A stretch of 64,000 bases of DNA from an uncultured Prevotella sp. (GTDB lineage: Bacteria; Bacteroidota; Bacteroidia; Bacteroidales; Bacteroidaceae): assembly GCA_947164965.1 (NCBI GenBank), contig CAMUYR010000006.1, forward strand, positions 62,001 through 126,000, given 5' to 3'. The notes beneath the pieces were generated by a model. It did not search any database. It worked only from the letters and a program-made list of their open reading frames with translations, and was not told the DNA's origin. The translations under genes were made by a program, and so were the position numbers. Positions 51,154-59,551 of the stretch are shown here, in pieces; position 1 is the stretch's first letter, and every line of letters begins with the position of its first letter.

Positions 51154-52389
51154 ATGGCATCACAACACTATACGCTACGACAATTGAATCTGATGGTAAC
51201 AGATGCCATTGAGATGTCGTTGCCTGACGAATACTGGGTGGAGGCTGAACTGTCGGAATGCAGAGAGCATGGTGGCCACTGCTACATGGAGCTGATTGAA
51301 AAAGACGAACATTCCAACACGCCAACAGCTCGTGCTTCTGCCAAATGCTGGCGACAGACGTGGGTAATGGTTAAGCCTTATTTCGAACGAGTAACTGGCC
51401 AACAGCTAAGTGCTGGCATGAAGGTACTTCTCAAAGTGTATGCCCAATTCCACGAGGCTTATGGCTTCTCTTGGATTGTCAGCGATATCGACCCCACCTA
51501 TACTTTAGGTGATATGGCCCGTAAGCGCCAGGAAATAATCAGACAATTAAAAGAAGAAGGAGTATTCGATTTACAAAGAGACCTGACGATTCCCCTCTTT
51601 GCAAAACGCATCGCTGTTATTTCTGCTCCCAACGCAGCTGGTTATGGTGATTTCTGCCGCCAACTGGAAGACAATGAATATGGTTTCCGCTTTGAAGTGG
51701 CGCTGTTTCCTGCCATCATGCAGGGCAATCAGGTAGAAGCATCCATCATCAGTGCCCTGAACAGCATCTACGAACGCATCAGCGACTTTGATGTAGTCTG
51801 CATATTAAGAGGTGGAGGAGCGACAGCCGACCTGAGTGGTTTCGATACATTGGCTCTGGCAGAAAACGTAGCCCAGTTCCCGCTGCCCATCATTACTGGC
51901 ATCGGACACGAGCGCGACGAGTCGATTCTCGATATGGTGGCAAACACCAAGGTGAAGACACCCACAGCGGCAGCAGCCTTGTTAATAGACCATCTGAAAC
52001 GCGTCTTGGAGCGTATCGAACAGGCTGAGAGCTTTATCCATCAATATGTAACACAACGTATTTCCTTCCAGAAACAACATATCAGCCAATTGGCAACGCT
52101 CATTCCCACATTGGCACAGCGTCTTTTGTCTGAGCATCGCCACCGTATAGACATACAAGAAAGCCGTCTGCCTATGGCCATCGAGCGATATCTGACAAGT
52201 CAGAAGCACCGTTTGGAAAGTCTGACACTGCAGTTGCAAGGATTCGACCCGCAGCTGTTGTTGAGTCGAGGCTATAGTATCACCTTGTTAAATGGGAAAG
52301 CGGTACGCAATCCCCAGCAGCTAAAGCCTGGCGACGAGATAGAAACAAGACTGGAAAAAGGAACTATACGTTCCGTAGTTAAGAGTTAA
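51154..52389 (+). CDS. xseA: Exodeoxyribonuclease VII large subunit
   Basis: A 411-residue subunit of exonuclease VII, which degrades single-stranded DNA from either end. An N-terminal OB fold (about 1-110) is followed by the catalytic domain (SAPNAAGYGDFCRQL, VCILRGGGATADLSGFD, ITGIGHERDESILD, TPTAAAALL) and coiled coils (about 270-370). The C-terminal LSRGYSITLLNGK is standard. xseB begins 18 bp downstream. Confidence 0.92.
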   Translation: MASQHYTLRQLNLMVTDAIEMSLPDEYWVEAELSECREHGGHCYMELIEKDEHSNTPTARASAKCWRQTWVMVKPYFERVTGQQLSAGMKVLLKVYAQFHEAYGFSWIVSDIDPTYTLGDMARKRQEIIRQLKEEGVFDLQRDLTIPLFAKRIAVISAPNAAGYGDFCRQLEDNEYGFRFEVALFPAIMQGNQVEASIISALNSIYERISDFDVVCILRGGGATADLSGFDTLALAENVAQFPLPIITGIGHERDESILDMVANTKVKTPTAAAALLIDHLKRVLERIEQAESFIHQYVTQRISFQKQHISQLATLIPTLAQRLLSEHRHRIDIQESRLPMAIERYLTSQKHRLESLTLQLQGFDPQLLLSRGYSITLLNGKAVRNPQQLKPGDEIETRLEKGTIRSVVKS

Positions 52390-52407
52390 GAATTAAGAGT
52401 TAGAAAT

Positions 52408-52605
52408 ATGAAGAACGAAGAACTGAAATACGAAGAAGCCCTTGCGCAACTGGAAAACATCGTACGCAAAATGGAGGGCAACGAACTGGATATAGACGAA
52501 ATCGCTGAACAGCTGAAAAGGGCACAGCGACTGATCAAGTTCTGTAAGGACAAACTGTCCAAGACGGAAGAAGAAATCCTAAAAATAAATGCTGCAGGTG
52601 AGTAA
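52408..52605 (+). CDS. xseB: Exodeoxyribonuclease VII small subunit
   Basis: A 65-residue helical protein that binds the coiled coils of XseA. YEEALAQLENIVRKMEGNEL is the standard family start. Its place after xseA confirms it. It ends shortly before a weak hairpin terminator. Confidence 0.9.
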   Translation: MKNEELKYEEALAQLENIVRKMEGNELDIDEIAEQLKRAQRLIKFCKDKLSKTEEEILKINAAGE

Positions 52606-52611
52606 AAGTAT

Positions 52612-52640
52612 AAAAAAGCGGGGAATACTTGCTTTTTTCC
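52612..52640 (+). terminator. Hairpin after xseB
   Basis: AAAAAAGC (52612-52619) pairs with GCTTTTTT (52631-52638). The T run forms the second arm, as in many simple terminators. Confidence 0.55.
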
Positions 52641-52648
52641 ACATTTTT

Positions 52649-52680
52649 TTTGCACATCCGAAGGATTTTGATTACTTTTG
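52649..52680 (+). promoter_or_regulatory. Promoter of ilvE
   Basis: TTTG at 52649-52652 and TACTTTTG at 52673-52680 are 20 bp apart; the ATG is 44 bp downstream. Only the consensus is seen, with no operator. Confidence 0.75.
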
Positions 52681-52724
52681 TCGGCTGTAAGAAAGATTTA
52701 TAGGACAATAAAAACATAGACGTT

Positions 52725-53741
52725 ATGAAGAATTTAGACTGGGGAAACCTGTCGTTCGGTTATATGAAAACCGACTACAATGTACGCTGTTACTATCGTG
52801 ACGGCAAGTGGGGAGAAATCGAAGTTTGCTCTGACGAGTATCTGAACCTGCACATGGCTGCGACCTGTCTGCACTATGGTCAGGAGGCATTCGAAGGCTT
52901 GAAGGCCTATCGTTGCAAAGACGGAAAGGTACGTATTTTCCGCGTTGACGAGAATGCCAAGCGCCTGCAGTCAACCTGTCGTGGTATTATGATGCCCGAG
53001 GTAAGCACCGAGCTGTTCACTGAGATGGTTAAGAAGGTGGTTCGCCTCAACCAGGAGTGGATCCCTACCTACGAAAGCGGCGCTACACTGTATATCCGTC
53101 CGTTGCTTATTGGTACCAGCGCTCAGGTTGGTGTTCATCCCGCTAAAGAGTATTGTTTCCTCATTTTCGTAACACCAGTAGGTCCATACTTCAAGGGTGG
53201 CTTCTCAAGCAATCCTTACGTCATCGTTCGCGATTACGACCGTTCTGCACCTCTCGGTACAGGTAAATATAAGGTAGGTGGAAACTACGCTGCCTCTCTG
53301 TTTGCCAACAATCTGGCTCACGAGAAGGGTTATGCTTGCGAGTTCTATCTCGATGCTAAGGAGAAGAAGTACATCGACGAGTGCGGTGCTGCCAACTTCT
53401 TCGGTATCAAGAACAACACCTATATCACTCCAGAGTCAACCTCTATCCTGCCCTCTATCACCAACAAGAGCCTGATGCAGGTAGCCGAGGATCTGGGCAT
53501 GAAAGTAGAGCGCCGTCCTATTCCTGAAGAGGAGCTCGAGACCTTCGAGGAGGCAGGAGCTTGCGGAACAGCCGCTGTTATCAGCCCTATCTCTTATATC
53601 GACGACCTCGACACTGGCAAGCGATACAGCTTCGGCGACAAGCCAGGCCCACAGTCTAAGCGACTCTTCGATACCCTTCGTGGTATTCAGTACGGCGAGA
53701 TCGAAGACAAGCACGGCTGGACAACAGTAGTGATTGAATAA
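52725..53741 (+). CDS. ilvE: Branched-chain amino acid aminotransferase
   Basis: A 338-residue fold-type IV PLP enzyme that interconverts leucine, isoleucine and valine with their keto acids. The start [19 protein letters not shown] and [14 protein letters not shown] are typical of the BCAT group 2. The cofactor lysine is in [14 protein letters not shown], and the C-terminal [14 protein letters not shown] stretch ([13 protein letters not shown]) binds cofactor. trmB begins at its last stop base. Confidence 0.92.
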   Translation: MKNLDWGNLSFGYMKTDYNVRCYYRDGKWGEIEVCSDEYLNLHMAATCLHYGQEAFEGLKAYRCKDGKVRIFRVDENAKRLQSTCRGIMMPEVSTELFTEMVKKVVRLNQEWIPTYESGATLYIRPLLIGTSAQVGVHPAKEYCFLIFVTPVGPYFKGGFSSNPYVIVRDYDRSAPLGTGKYKVGGNYAASLFANNLAHEKGYACEFYLDAKEKKYIDECGAANFFGIKNNTYITPESTSILPSITNKSLMQVAEDLGMKVERRPIPEEELETFEEAGACGTAAVISPISYIDDLDTGKRYSFGDKPGPQSKRLFDTLRGIQYGEIEDKHGWTTVVIE

Positions 53742-54511
53742 TGGGAAAAGGCAAACTGGCGAAATTCGCCGATATGGAATCCTATGCGAACGTGTTCCAA
53801 TACCCCTATTCGGTAGTGGAACATGTTCCTTTTGAGATGAAAGGCAAATGGCGCGAGCAATACTTCCATAACGACAATCCCATCGTGCTCGAACTAGGAT
53901 GCGGCAAGGGTGAATACACTGTTGAACTGGCGAAGCTATATCCTGACGTAAACTTCATTGGTGTCGACATCAAAGGTGCCCGTATGTGGACTGGTGCCAC
54001 GCAGGCTCTGAACGAGGGACTGAAGAATGTGGCTTTCCTGCGTACAAACATCGAGATTATCGAGCGTTTCTTTGCAGAGGACGAGGTACAGGAGATATGG
54101 CTCACCTTTAGCGATCCTCAGATGAAGAACCCAAGAAAGCGCCTCACGTCGACATATTTCATGGAGCGCTATCGCAAGTTTCTCGTCGATGGTGGTGTTA
54201 TCCACCTGAAGACCGACTCTAATTTCCTCTTCACCTATACGTCGTATATGGTAGAGCATAACCATCTGGCCGTAGAGGAGAAAACGGTCGATCTCTATCA
54301 TGACGACAACCTCTCTCCCCTTACCTCCCAACTCTTGTCCATCCAGACTTATTACGAGGCGATGTGGATAGCTCGTGGCCTGAACATCAAATACATCAAG
54401 TTCAGACTACCTCGTGAAGGGCAGCTGGAAGAGCCTGATGTAGAAATAGAACTCGACGACTATCGCTCTTACCATCGTACGAAGCGCAGTTCGTTAGACA
54501 AAGCAAAATAA
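53741..54511 (+). CDS. trmB: tRNA (guanine-N7-)-methyltransferase
   Basis: A 256-residue SAM-dependent enzyme that methylates G46 of tRNA. The SAM loop is [16 protein letters not shown], with [30 protein letters not shown] is the family's catalytic motif. The start overlaps the ilvE stop by one base. mrp follows after 16 bp. Confidence 0.92.
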   Translation: MGKGKLAKFADMESYANVFQYPYSVVEHVPFEMKGKWREQYFHNDNPIVLELGCGKGEYTVELAKLYPDVNFIGVDIKGARMWTGATQALNEGLKNVAFLRTNIEIIERFFAEDEVQEIWLTFSDPQMKNPRKRLTSTYFMERYRKFLVDGGVIHLKTDSNFLFTYTSYMVEHNHLAVEEKTVDLYHDDNLSPLTSQLLSIQTYYEAMWIARGLNIKYIKFRLPREGQLEEPDVEIELDDYRSYHRTKRSSLDKAK

Positions 54512-54527
54512 TCTTACGCAATAGAAG

Positions 54528-55625
54528 ATGACATTATATCCAAAACTGATTATGGACGCGCTGGCTACGGTGACGTATGCTGGCACCAAGAAGAATCTGG
54601 TAGAAAGCCAGATGGTAGCCGATCAGCCTGCCATCAATGGCAATCAAGTTACCGTCGTATTGGAGTTTCCTCGTAATACCGATCCTTTCTTGAAGTCGAC
54701 AGTCAAGGCTGCCGAAGCAGCTATTAAATATCACTGTGGACAGGATGTTGAAGTAATCATTCAAACAGAATTCAAGTCAAAGCCTCGCCCTGAGGTTGGC
54801 AAACTGCTGCCACAGGTCAAGAACATCATTGCAGTCAGCAGTGGCAAGGGTGGCGTTGGCAAATCGACGGTTTCTGCCAATCTGGCTATCGCTCTGGCCC
54901 GTCTGGGTTACAAGGTAGGACTGCTGGATTGCGACATTTTTGGTCCGTCTATGCCCAAGATGTTTCATGTTGAGGACGAACGTCCCTATGCTGTCAACGT
55001 CGACGGACGCGACCTTATCTGTCCTATCGAGGCCTATGGCATCAAGATGCTGAGCATTGGTTTCTTTGTATCGCCAGACACTGCTACTCTTTGGCGTGGA
55101 GGTATGGCTACCAATGCACTCAAGCAACTGATTGCTGATGCTGACTGGGGTGAACTGGACTATTTCATTCTCGACACCCCTCCTGGAACCAGCGACATCC
55201 ACCTCACCCTGTTACAGACACTGGCTATAACTGGTGCCGTCATTGTTTCTACGCCTCAACAGGTAGCATTGGCTGATGCACGTAAAGGTATCGATATGTA
55301 TCGCAATGAGAAGGTGAATGTTCCTATTTTGGGACTCATCGAAAACATGGCTTGGTTTACGCCTGCCGAACTGCCTGAGAACAAGTACTATATCTTTGGC
55401 AAAGAAGGCTGCAAGAAATTGGCTGAAGAGATGAACGTCCCTCTGCTGGCACAAATACCCCTCGTTCAGAGCATTTGCGTGAGTGGTGACACTGGTGAAC
55501 CAGCAGCTACAAATAGCGACACAGCCACAGGACTGGCTTTTATCAATCTGGCTCAGGCAGTGGTCACAGTTGTCAATAAACGCAACCGTGAAATGCCAAA
55601 AACGGAGATTGTGGGCGTTAAGTGA
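54528..55625 (+). CDS. Mrp/ApbC-family Fe-S carrier ATPase lacking the usual CxxC
   Basis: A 365-residue protein of the Mrp/Nbp35 family that transfers Fe-S clusters. The N terminus (about 1-90) is a MIP18/DUF59-like domain. The deviant Walker A is VSSGKGGVGKSTVSANLA, followed by DCDIFGPSMPKM and LDTPPGTSDIH. The C-terminal region has IENMAWFTPAELPENKYYIFG where many relatives have a CxxC pair for cluster binding; both cysteines are absent. It may work with other ligands or as a pure ATPase. Confidence 0.85.
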   Translation: MTLYPKLIMDALATVTYAGTKKNLVESQMVADQPAINGNQVTVVLEFPRNTDPFLKSTVKAAEAAIKYHCGQDVEVIIQTEFKSKPRPEVGKLLPQVKNIIAVSSGKGGVGKSTVSANLAIALARLGYKVGLLDCDIFGPSMPKMFHVEDERPYAVNVDGRDLICPIEAYGIKMLSIGFFVSPDTATLWRGGMATNALKQLIADADWGELDYFILDTPPGTSDIHLTLLQTLAITGAVIVSTPQQVALADARKGIDMYRNEKVNVPILGLIENMAWFTPAELPENKYYIFGKEGCKKLAEEMNVPLLAQIPLVQSICVSGDTGEPAATNSDTATGLAFINLAQAVVTVVNKRNREMPKTEIVGVK

Positions 55626-55666
55626 TAAAAAATGTTAAGCAATCGCTGTTATTAAAGATTATTTGA

Positions 55667-55674
55667 TAATTTTG
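55667..55674 (+). promoter_or_regulatory. -7 element of the Cbp1-like to caspase operon
   Basis: TAATTTTG at 55667-55674 lies 20 bp before the ATG. No TTTG is seen at the expected place, so the -33 element is weak. Confidence 0.45.
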
Positions 55675-55694
55675 CAAAATTAAAACTATTAGTT

Positions 55695-56546
55695 ATGAAA
55701 ACAGTTTATAGTCTTTTAATTTCGACATTGATAGTAATGTCATTCTTTGCTTGCGGTAACAATACTGCTAATCAAGAACGTATTGATTCTTTACAGACAG
55801 CTCTTGAACAGCGTAATGCTGACTACCAGGAACTCGATGAGTATCTAACCATCATTTCTACAGGTCTCGACAGCATTGCTATGCAAGAGAGCGAAATTTT
55901 CAATCCCAGCAAAGAGAGTCCTATTCCCAATCGTGATCAGATCAAGCAGGATCTTGAGAACTTCCAGCAGACGCTGAAGAACCAGCGCGAGCGCATTGCA
56001 CAGTTGGAGCAGAAGCTGAAGAGCGGAAAGGGCGAGAATAAGAAATTGCAAGCCATTGTCGTTTCGCTGAAGGCTCAGCTCACTGAGAAGGAGAGTCAGA
56101 TTGCCCAGTTGCGCGACGAGCTGAACAGCAAGAACATCACTATCGGCCAGATGTCAGAGCGCATTGGCACTATGACGCGTCAGGCTGCTGTTCAGGAGGA
56201 AGTCATCACTTCTCAGAACAAGATGCTGCAGACTCAGGACGACATTATCAACGAAGGCTTTGTCAAGATTGCCTCGAAGGCTGAGCTCAAGCAGTCTGGC
56301 CTGCTCACTGGCGGTTTCCTGAAGAAGAGCAAGGTTGACTATTCACAGGTTGACAAGCGTGCGTTCCGTTCTATCGACACACGTGTCGTCACTGAGTTTG
56401 AAATCAACTCAAAGAATCCTAAAATCCTGACTCAGGTGCCCTCCGATTCCTATACACTCGAGAAGAATGGCGATAAGACTATTCTTCGCATCATCGATCC
56501 CAGCAGATTCTGGAGCGTCTCTAAGTTCTTGATTATCCAAATCTAA
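55695..56546 (+). CDS. Cbp1-like coiled-coil lipoprotein
   Basis: A 283-residue lipoprotein, lipobox FFAC with C20, then a long coiled coil (about 25-190; QLEQKLKSGKGENKKLQAI and QIAQLRDELNSKN). The C-terminal domain GFVKIASKAELKQSGLLTGGFLKK resembles proteins named Cbp1-type collagen-binding adhesins in Bacteroides; the resemblance is from memory and collagen binding is not implied here. It should sit in the outer membrane. It is the first gene of the operon, 7 bp before the DUF4384 gene. Confidence 0.65.
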   Translation: MKTVYSLLISTLIVMSFFACGNNTANQERIDSLQTALEQRNADYQELDEYLTIISTGLDSIAMQESEIFNPSKESPIPNRDQIKQDLENFQQTLKNQRERIAQLEQKLKSGKGENKKLQAIVVSLKAQLTEKESQIAQLRDELNSKNITIGQMSERIGTMTRQAAVQEEVITSQNKMLQTQDDIINEGFVKIASKAELKQSGLLTGGFLKKSKVDYSQVDKRAFRSIDTRVVTEFEINSKNPKILTQVPSDSYTLEKNGDKTILRIIDPSRFWSVSKFLIIQI

Positions 56547-56553
56547 CAGACGT

Positions 56554-57435
56554 ATGAAGAAAGTTCTTGCTATTCTGTTAGTCCTACTACCACTTACCTT
56601 ATGTGCTCAGACACGTAAGGTGAGTGGTGTGTATACTTACTATGCAGACCCCAGCATGTCTGTCAAGCAAGCGATGGCTGCTGCTATTGAGAATGCCAAG
56701 GCGCAAGCTCTAGCAAAGGAGTTCGGCACCTTGCTCGTGCAAAGCACTCTATCTCAAACAGAACAGAAGAACGGAAAAGATAACGAGTATTTCAGTCAGC
56801 TTAGCACGGAGGAAGTGAAAGGCGAATGGATAGAAGACCTCAAAGAGCCTGAAGCTAAGATTACAGCAACCATGAATGACGGTACGCTGGTTATCGAGGC
56901 CTCTGTATCAGGCAAGGCTCGCGCCATCAGCAACGAAGCGGTAGATTTCCAGACATTTGCACTTCGCAATGGTACGGAGAAGCGTTTCGCTGACAACAAC
57001 TTCTATGAGGGCGACGACCTCTTCCTCTATTTTAATGCTCCTACTGATGGCTATGTAGCAGTTTATCTGGTTGGAGAAGACAAGAACGCCTATTGCCTGC
57101 TTCCCTATGCTAACGACGAGAACGGTCAGCAACCCGTTAAGCACGGCAAGGAATATGTCTTCTTTTCTTCCAATCACACCTACGATCTTCCTCGCAACGT
57201 GATAGACAATGTCTACATGACTTGCGACGACGAACGCATGGAGCACAACACGCTCTACGTCATCTTCTCACCCAATCCGTTCACAAAGGCTGTCGATGTC
57301 AACAAACAGACTGACGACCGACTGATGCCTCGTCAGCTCAGCTTTAAGGACTTCACCAAATGGATAGGAAAGCTAGGAGCTCGTGACAAGCAGATGAACA
57401 GAAAGATTATCCGACTTATTGTCAAGAAGAAATAA
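56554..57435 (+). CDS. Exported DUF4384 protein
   Basis: A 293-residue protein with a signal peptide (LAILLVLLPLTLCAQ). The N-terminal part (AMAAAIENAKAQALAKEFG) resembles the LPP20/flagellar-associated alpha-beta fold that oligomerises in the periplasm. The DUF4384 part follows (about 140-230): GDDLFLYFNAPTDGYVAVYLVG and AYCLLPY. In other bacteria DUF4384 is often fused to caspase or kinase domains; here the caspase is a separate protein three genes on. The family call is good, the role unknown. Confidence 0.75.
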   Translation: MKKVLAILLVLLPLTLCAQTRKVSGVYTYYADPSMSVKQAMAAAIENAKAQALAKEFGTLLVQSTLSQTEQKNGKDNEYFSQLSTEEVKGEWIEDLKEPEAKITATMNDGTLVIEASVSGKARAISNEAVDFQTFALRNGTEKRFADNNFYEGDDLFLYFNAPTDGYVAVYLVGEDKNAYCLLPYANDENGQQPVKHGKEYVFFSSNHTYDLPRNVIDNVYMTCDDERMEHNTLYVIFSPNPFTKAVDVNKQTDDRLMPRQLSFKDFTKWIGKLGARDKQMNRKIIRLIVKKK

Positions 57436-57462
57436 AACATAAAACAATAATTACATTTACCT

Positions 57463-59535
57463 ATGAAGAAAATTTTATTACTACTCATCCTTGCAGTTTG
57501 TGCAAGTAGCACTACTGTCAATGCACAGCAGTTGCAGCAAGACAATGTTCGCAGAATCGCTCAGAAAGTTCAGCCTAAGGGAATGGACAACCACTCGTTT
57601 GGCGTATTCTATTACAGCGGCAAAGACGTCTATAATGTCAGAGGCTACAAGATTTGCAGCGGCGACTCTATCGACGATCTGAAGATCAATCCTTCCTACA
57701 CTTCTTTTGCTACGCTGGAGCGCAACAAGAAAGGCGTGACCCACGTATCTGTCTGGGATGCCAGCAAGCAAGACGAACTGATCAAGAAGATTCAGCTGAA
57801 GAAGATTAACACGACAGCTATCGCCTACTCTTATGATGCCAAGCAGTTTGCTGTCGCCTCCGCTGACAAGCAGATTACCATCTACGACCCCAAGACCTTC
57901 AAGATCATCAAGGCCTACACGTCGTCTATCATCCCCAATAAGTTGGAGTATAGCGACAACAACTATTTCCTCGTTGCCTCCGATGGTACCAATCTGGAAG
58001 TATGGAACCTGGAGCGTGGCACCGTTCGTACTACTATCAAGCTCGACAGCCCAGCCAACGACTATCTGTTCAGCAATAACAGCAGTCTGTTTGCTGTTCC
58101 CATGAAGAATGGCAAGATGAACATCTACGACACCAAGACCTTTAAGCTGCAGCAGACTATCGATGACTTGGGCAAAGCCTTTGCATGCTATCCCAATACT
58201 GATGGTAAATATATGTCTGTCCTGAACAACGACAGCCGTATCAGCATTATCAACCTGTTGGATCCCACAGAGCGTCATATCCTTGACGACTCTTTTGGTA
58301 GCATTTCTGATATCCGCATGGTTTACAATGCTGTCGATGAACAGAACTATATGGTATACAACAATGCTTCCAACATCAACTTTCAGCGCATCGATGGTCT
58401 TACACCTTATTATAATAAGATGATGACCTCCATGTTGAACGAGCGCTTGAACCAGTGGATGAAGCAGATGCCTGACGAGTCGCTCCAGGCATACCAGGCT
58501 CGTGTCAACGAAACCACCCGTGCCGTACAGGCCAAGGCCATTGAGCAGGAGATTGCCACCAAAATGGCAACAGGACTGTTGGAGACTTCTGATGTAGCCA
58601 TTGGTAACTATAACACCGCTGCCAAGAGTCTGGCTCTGCATTTCAACTCAATGCCAGACATCTTCCTCGATGTGCCAATGAGCGACCTGAATGCCTTCAA
58701 CGATGCTGGCAAACTGGAATTCCGCAACGCCAAGTACGGCCTGAATCCTGACGATAAGTTTGAGCTGATCTACGCTGAGGTTTACAACCCTGAGAACGGC
58801 AAGACCTATATCTTCAACAACCTCGATCGCCAGTCGCTGGCTTCTATGGCTGAGGACGACAACTTCGTTCCCCTCGAAATCATCCAGAAGTCGAACATGG
58901 AGGAAACTGCTCTTCTAGGCATCAAGGAGGACGTGCTAGAACTGGCTAAGCAGGAGCAGACCATTACTGACAAGACGCACATCTCTGTAAAGACGGAAGC
59001 CGTGCCTGCATACAATGCCGATGGTGAGAAGATTGTCAACTACAACGTTGAATTCACCTACGAGGTTGAAGAGGAATACTCTGCTCGTGACGACTTCAAG
59101 CCTGGTCGCTACCATGTTGAGGAGTCGAAGGCAGCTATGCTGATGCTGGAGATTATGACCAAGGCCTTCGAGAACGACTTCAAGAAGTATATGGCTGAAG
59201 GCAAGCGTGTGCTCATCAAGGTGAAGGGTACTGCTGATGCTGCTCCCATCAACCGCGCTCTGGCCTACGACGGCAAATACGGCGAATATGAAGGCGAGCC
59301 TGTCTACAAGAACGGTGAGCTGAACAACATCACATTGAACAAGAAGGAAGGTATGGCCGACAACGAGCAGCTGGCATTTGCACGTGCACTGGGTGTCAAG
59401 AACTATATCAACAACAAGATACAGGGCTTTGCCAACATGCAGACCGACTATCAGCACCACATCGAGGTAGCTAAGGAGGAAGGCAGCCAGTTCCGTCGCA
59501 TCAGCGTCATCTACACCTTCATCGACGCATTCTAA
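57463..59535 (+). CDS. Exported beta-propeller protein with OmpA-like C terminus
   Basis: A 690-residue protein with a signal peptide (ILLLLILAVCASSTTVNAQ). Residues about 40-320 form a WD40-like propeller (VSVWDASKQDELIKK, ITIYDPKTFKIIKAY, LEVWNLERGTVRTTI, MNIYDTKTFKLQQTI). A helical module with LQAYQARVNETTRAV (about 340-370) and a beta domain follow. The C terminus (about 570-690) has KVKGTADAAP, LAFARALGVKNYI and FRRISVIYTF, which resembles an OmpA-like peptidoglycan-binding domain, though the match is weak. The helical module recurs in the caspase protein next to it. Confidence 0.7.
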   Translation: MKKILLLLILAVCASSTTVNAQQLQQDNVRRIAQKVQPKGMDNHSFGVFYYSGKDVYNVRGYKICSGDSIDDLKINPSYTSFATLERNKKGVTHVSVWDASKQDELIKKIQLKKINTTAIAYSYDAKQFAVASADKQITIYDPKTFKIIKAYTSSIIPNKLEYSDNNYFLVASDGTNLEVWNLERGTVRTTIKLDSPANDYLFSNNSSLFAVPMKNGKMNIYDTKTFKLQQTIDDLGKAFACYPNTDGKYMSVLNNDSRISIINLLDPTERHILDDSFGSISDIRMVYNAVDEQNYMVYNNASNINFQRIDGLTPYYNKMMTSMLNERLNQWMKQMPDESLQAYQARVNETTRAVQAKAIEQEIATKMATGLLETSDVAIGNYNTAAKSLALHFNSMPDIFLDVPMSDLNAFNDAGKLEFRNAKYGLNPDDKFELIYAEVYNPENGKTYIFNNLDRQSLASMAEDDNFVPLEIIQKSNMEETALLGIKEDVLELAKQEQTITDKTHISVKTEAVPAYNADGEKIVNYNVEFTYEVEEEYSARDDFKPGRYHVEESKAAMLMLEIMTKAFENDFKKYMAEGKRVLIKVKGTADAAPINRALAYDGKYGEYEGEPVYKNGELNNITLNKKEGMADNEQLAFARALGVKNYINNKIQGFANMQTDYQHHIEVAKEEGSQFRRISVIYTFIDAF

Positions 59536-59551
59536 ACAATAATTCATAATA

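Noticed and set aside
57481..58641. 386-codon frame opposite the propeller gene
   Set aside because: Repetitive hydrophobic composition is the antisense of the propeller repeats; no promoter or start context.
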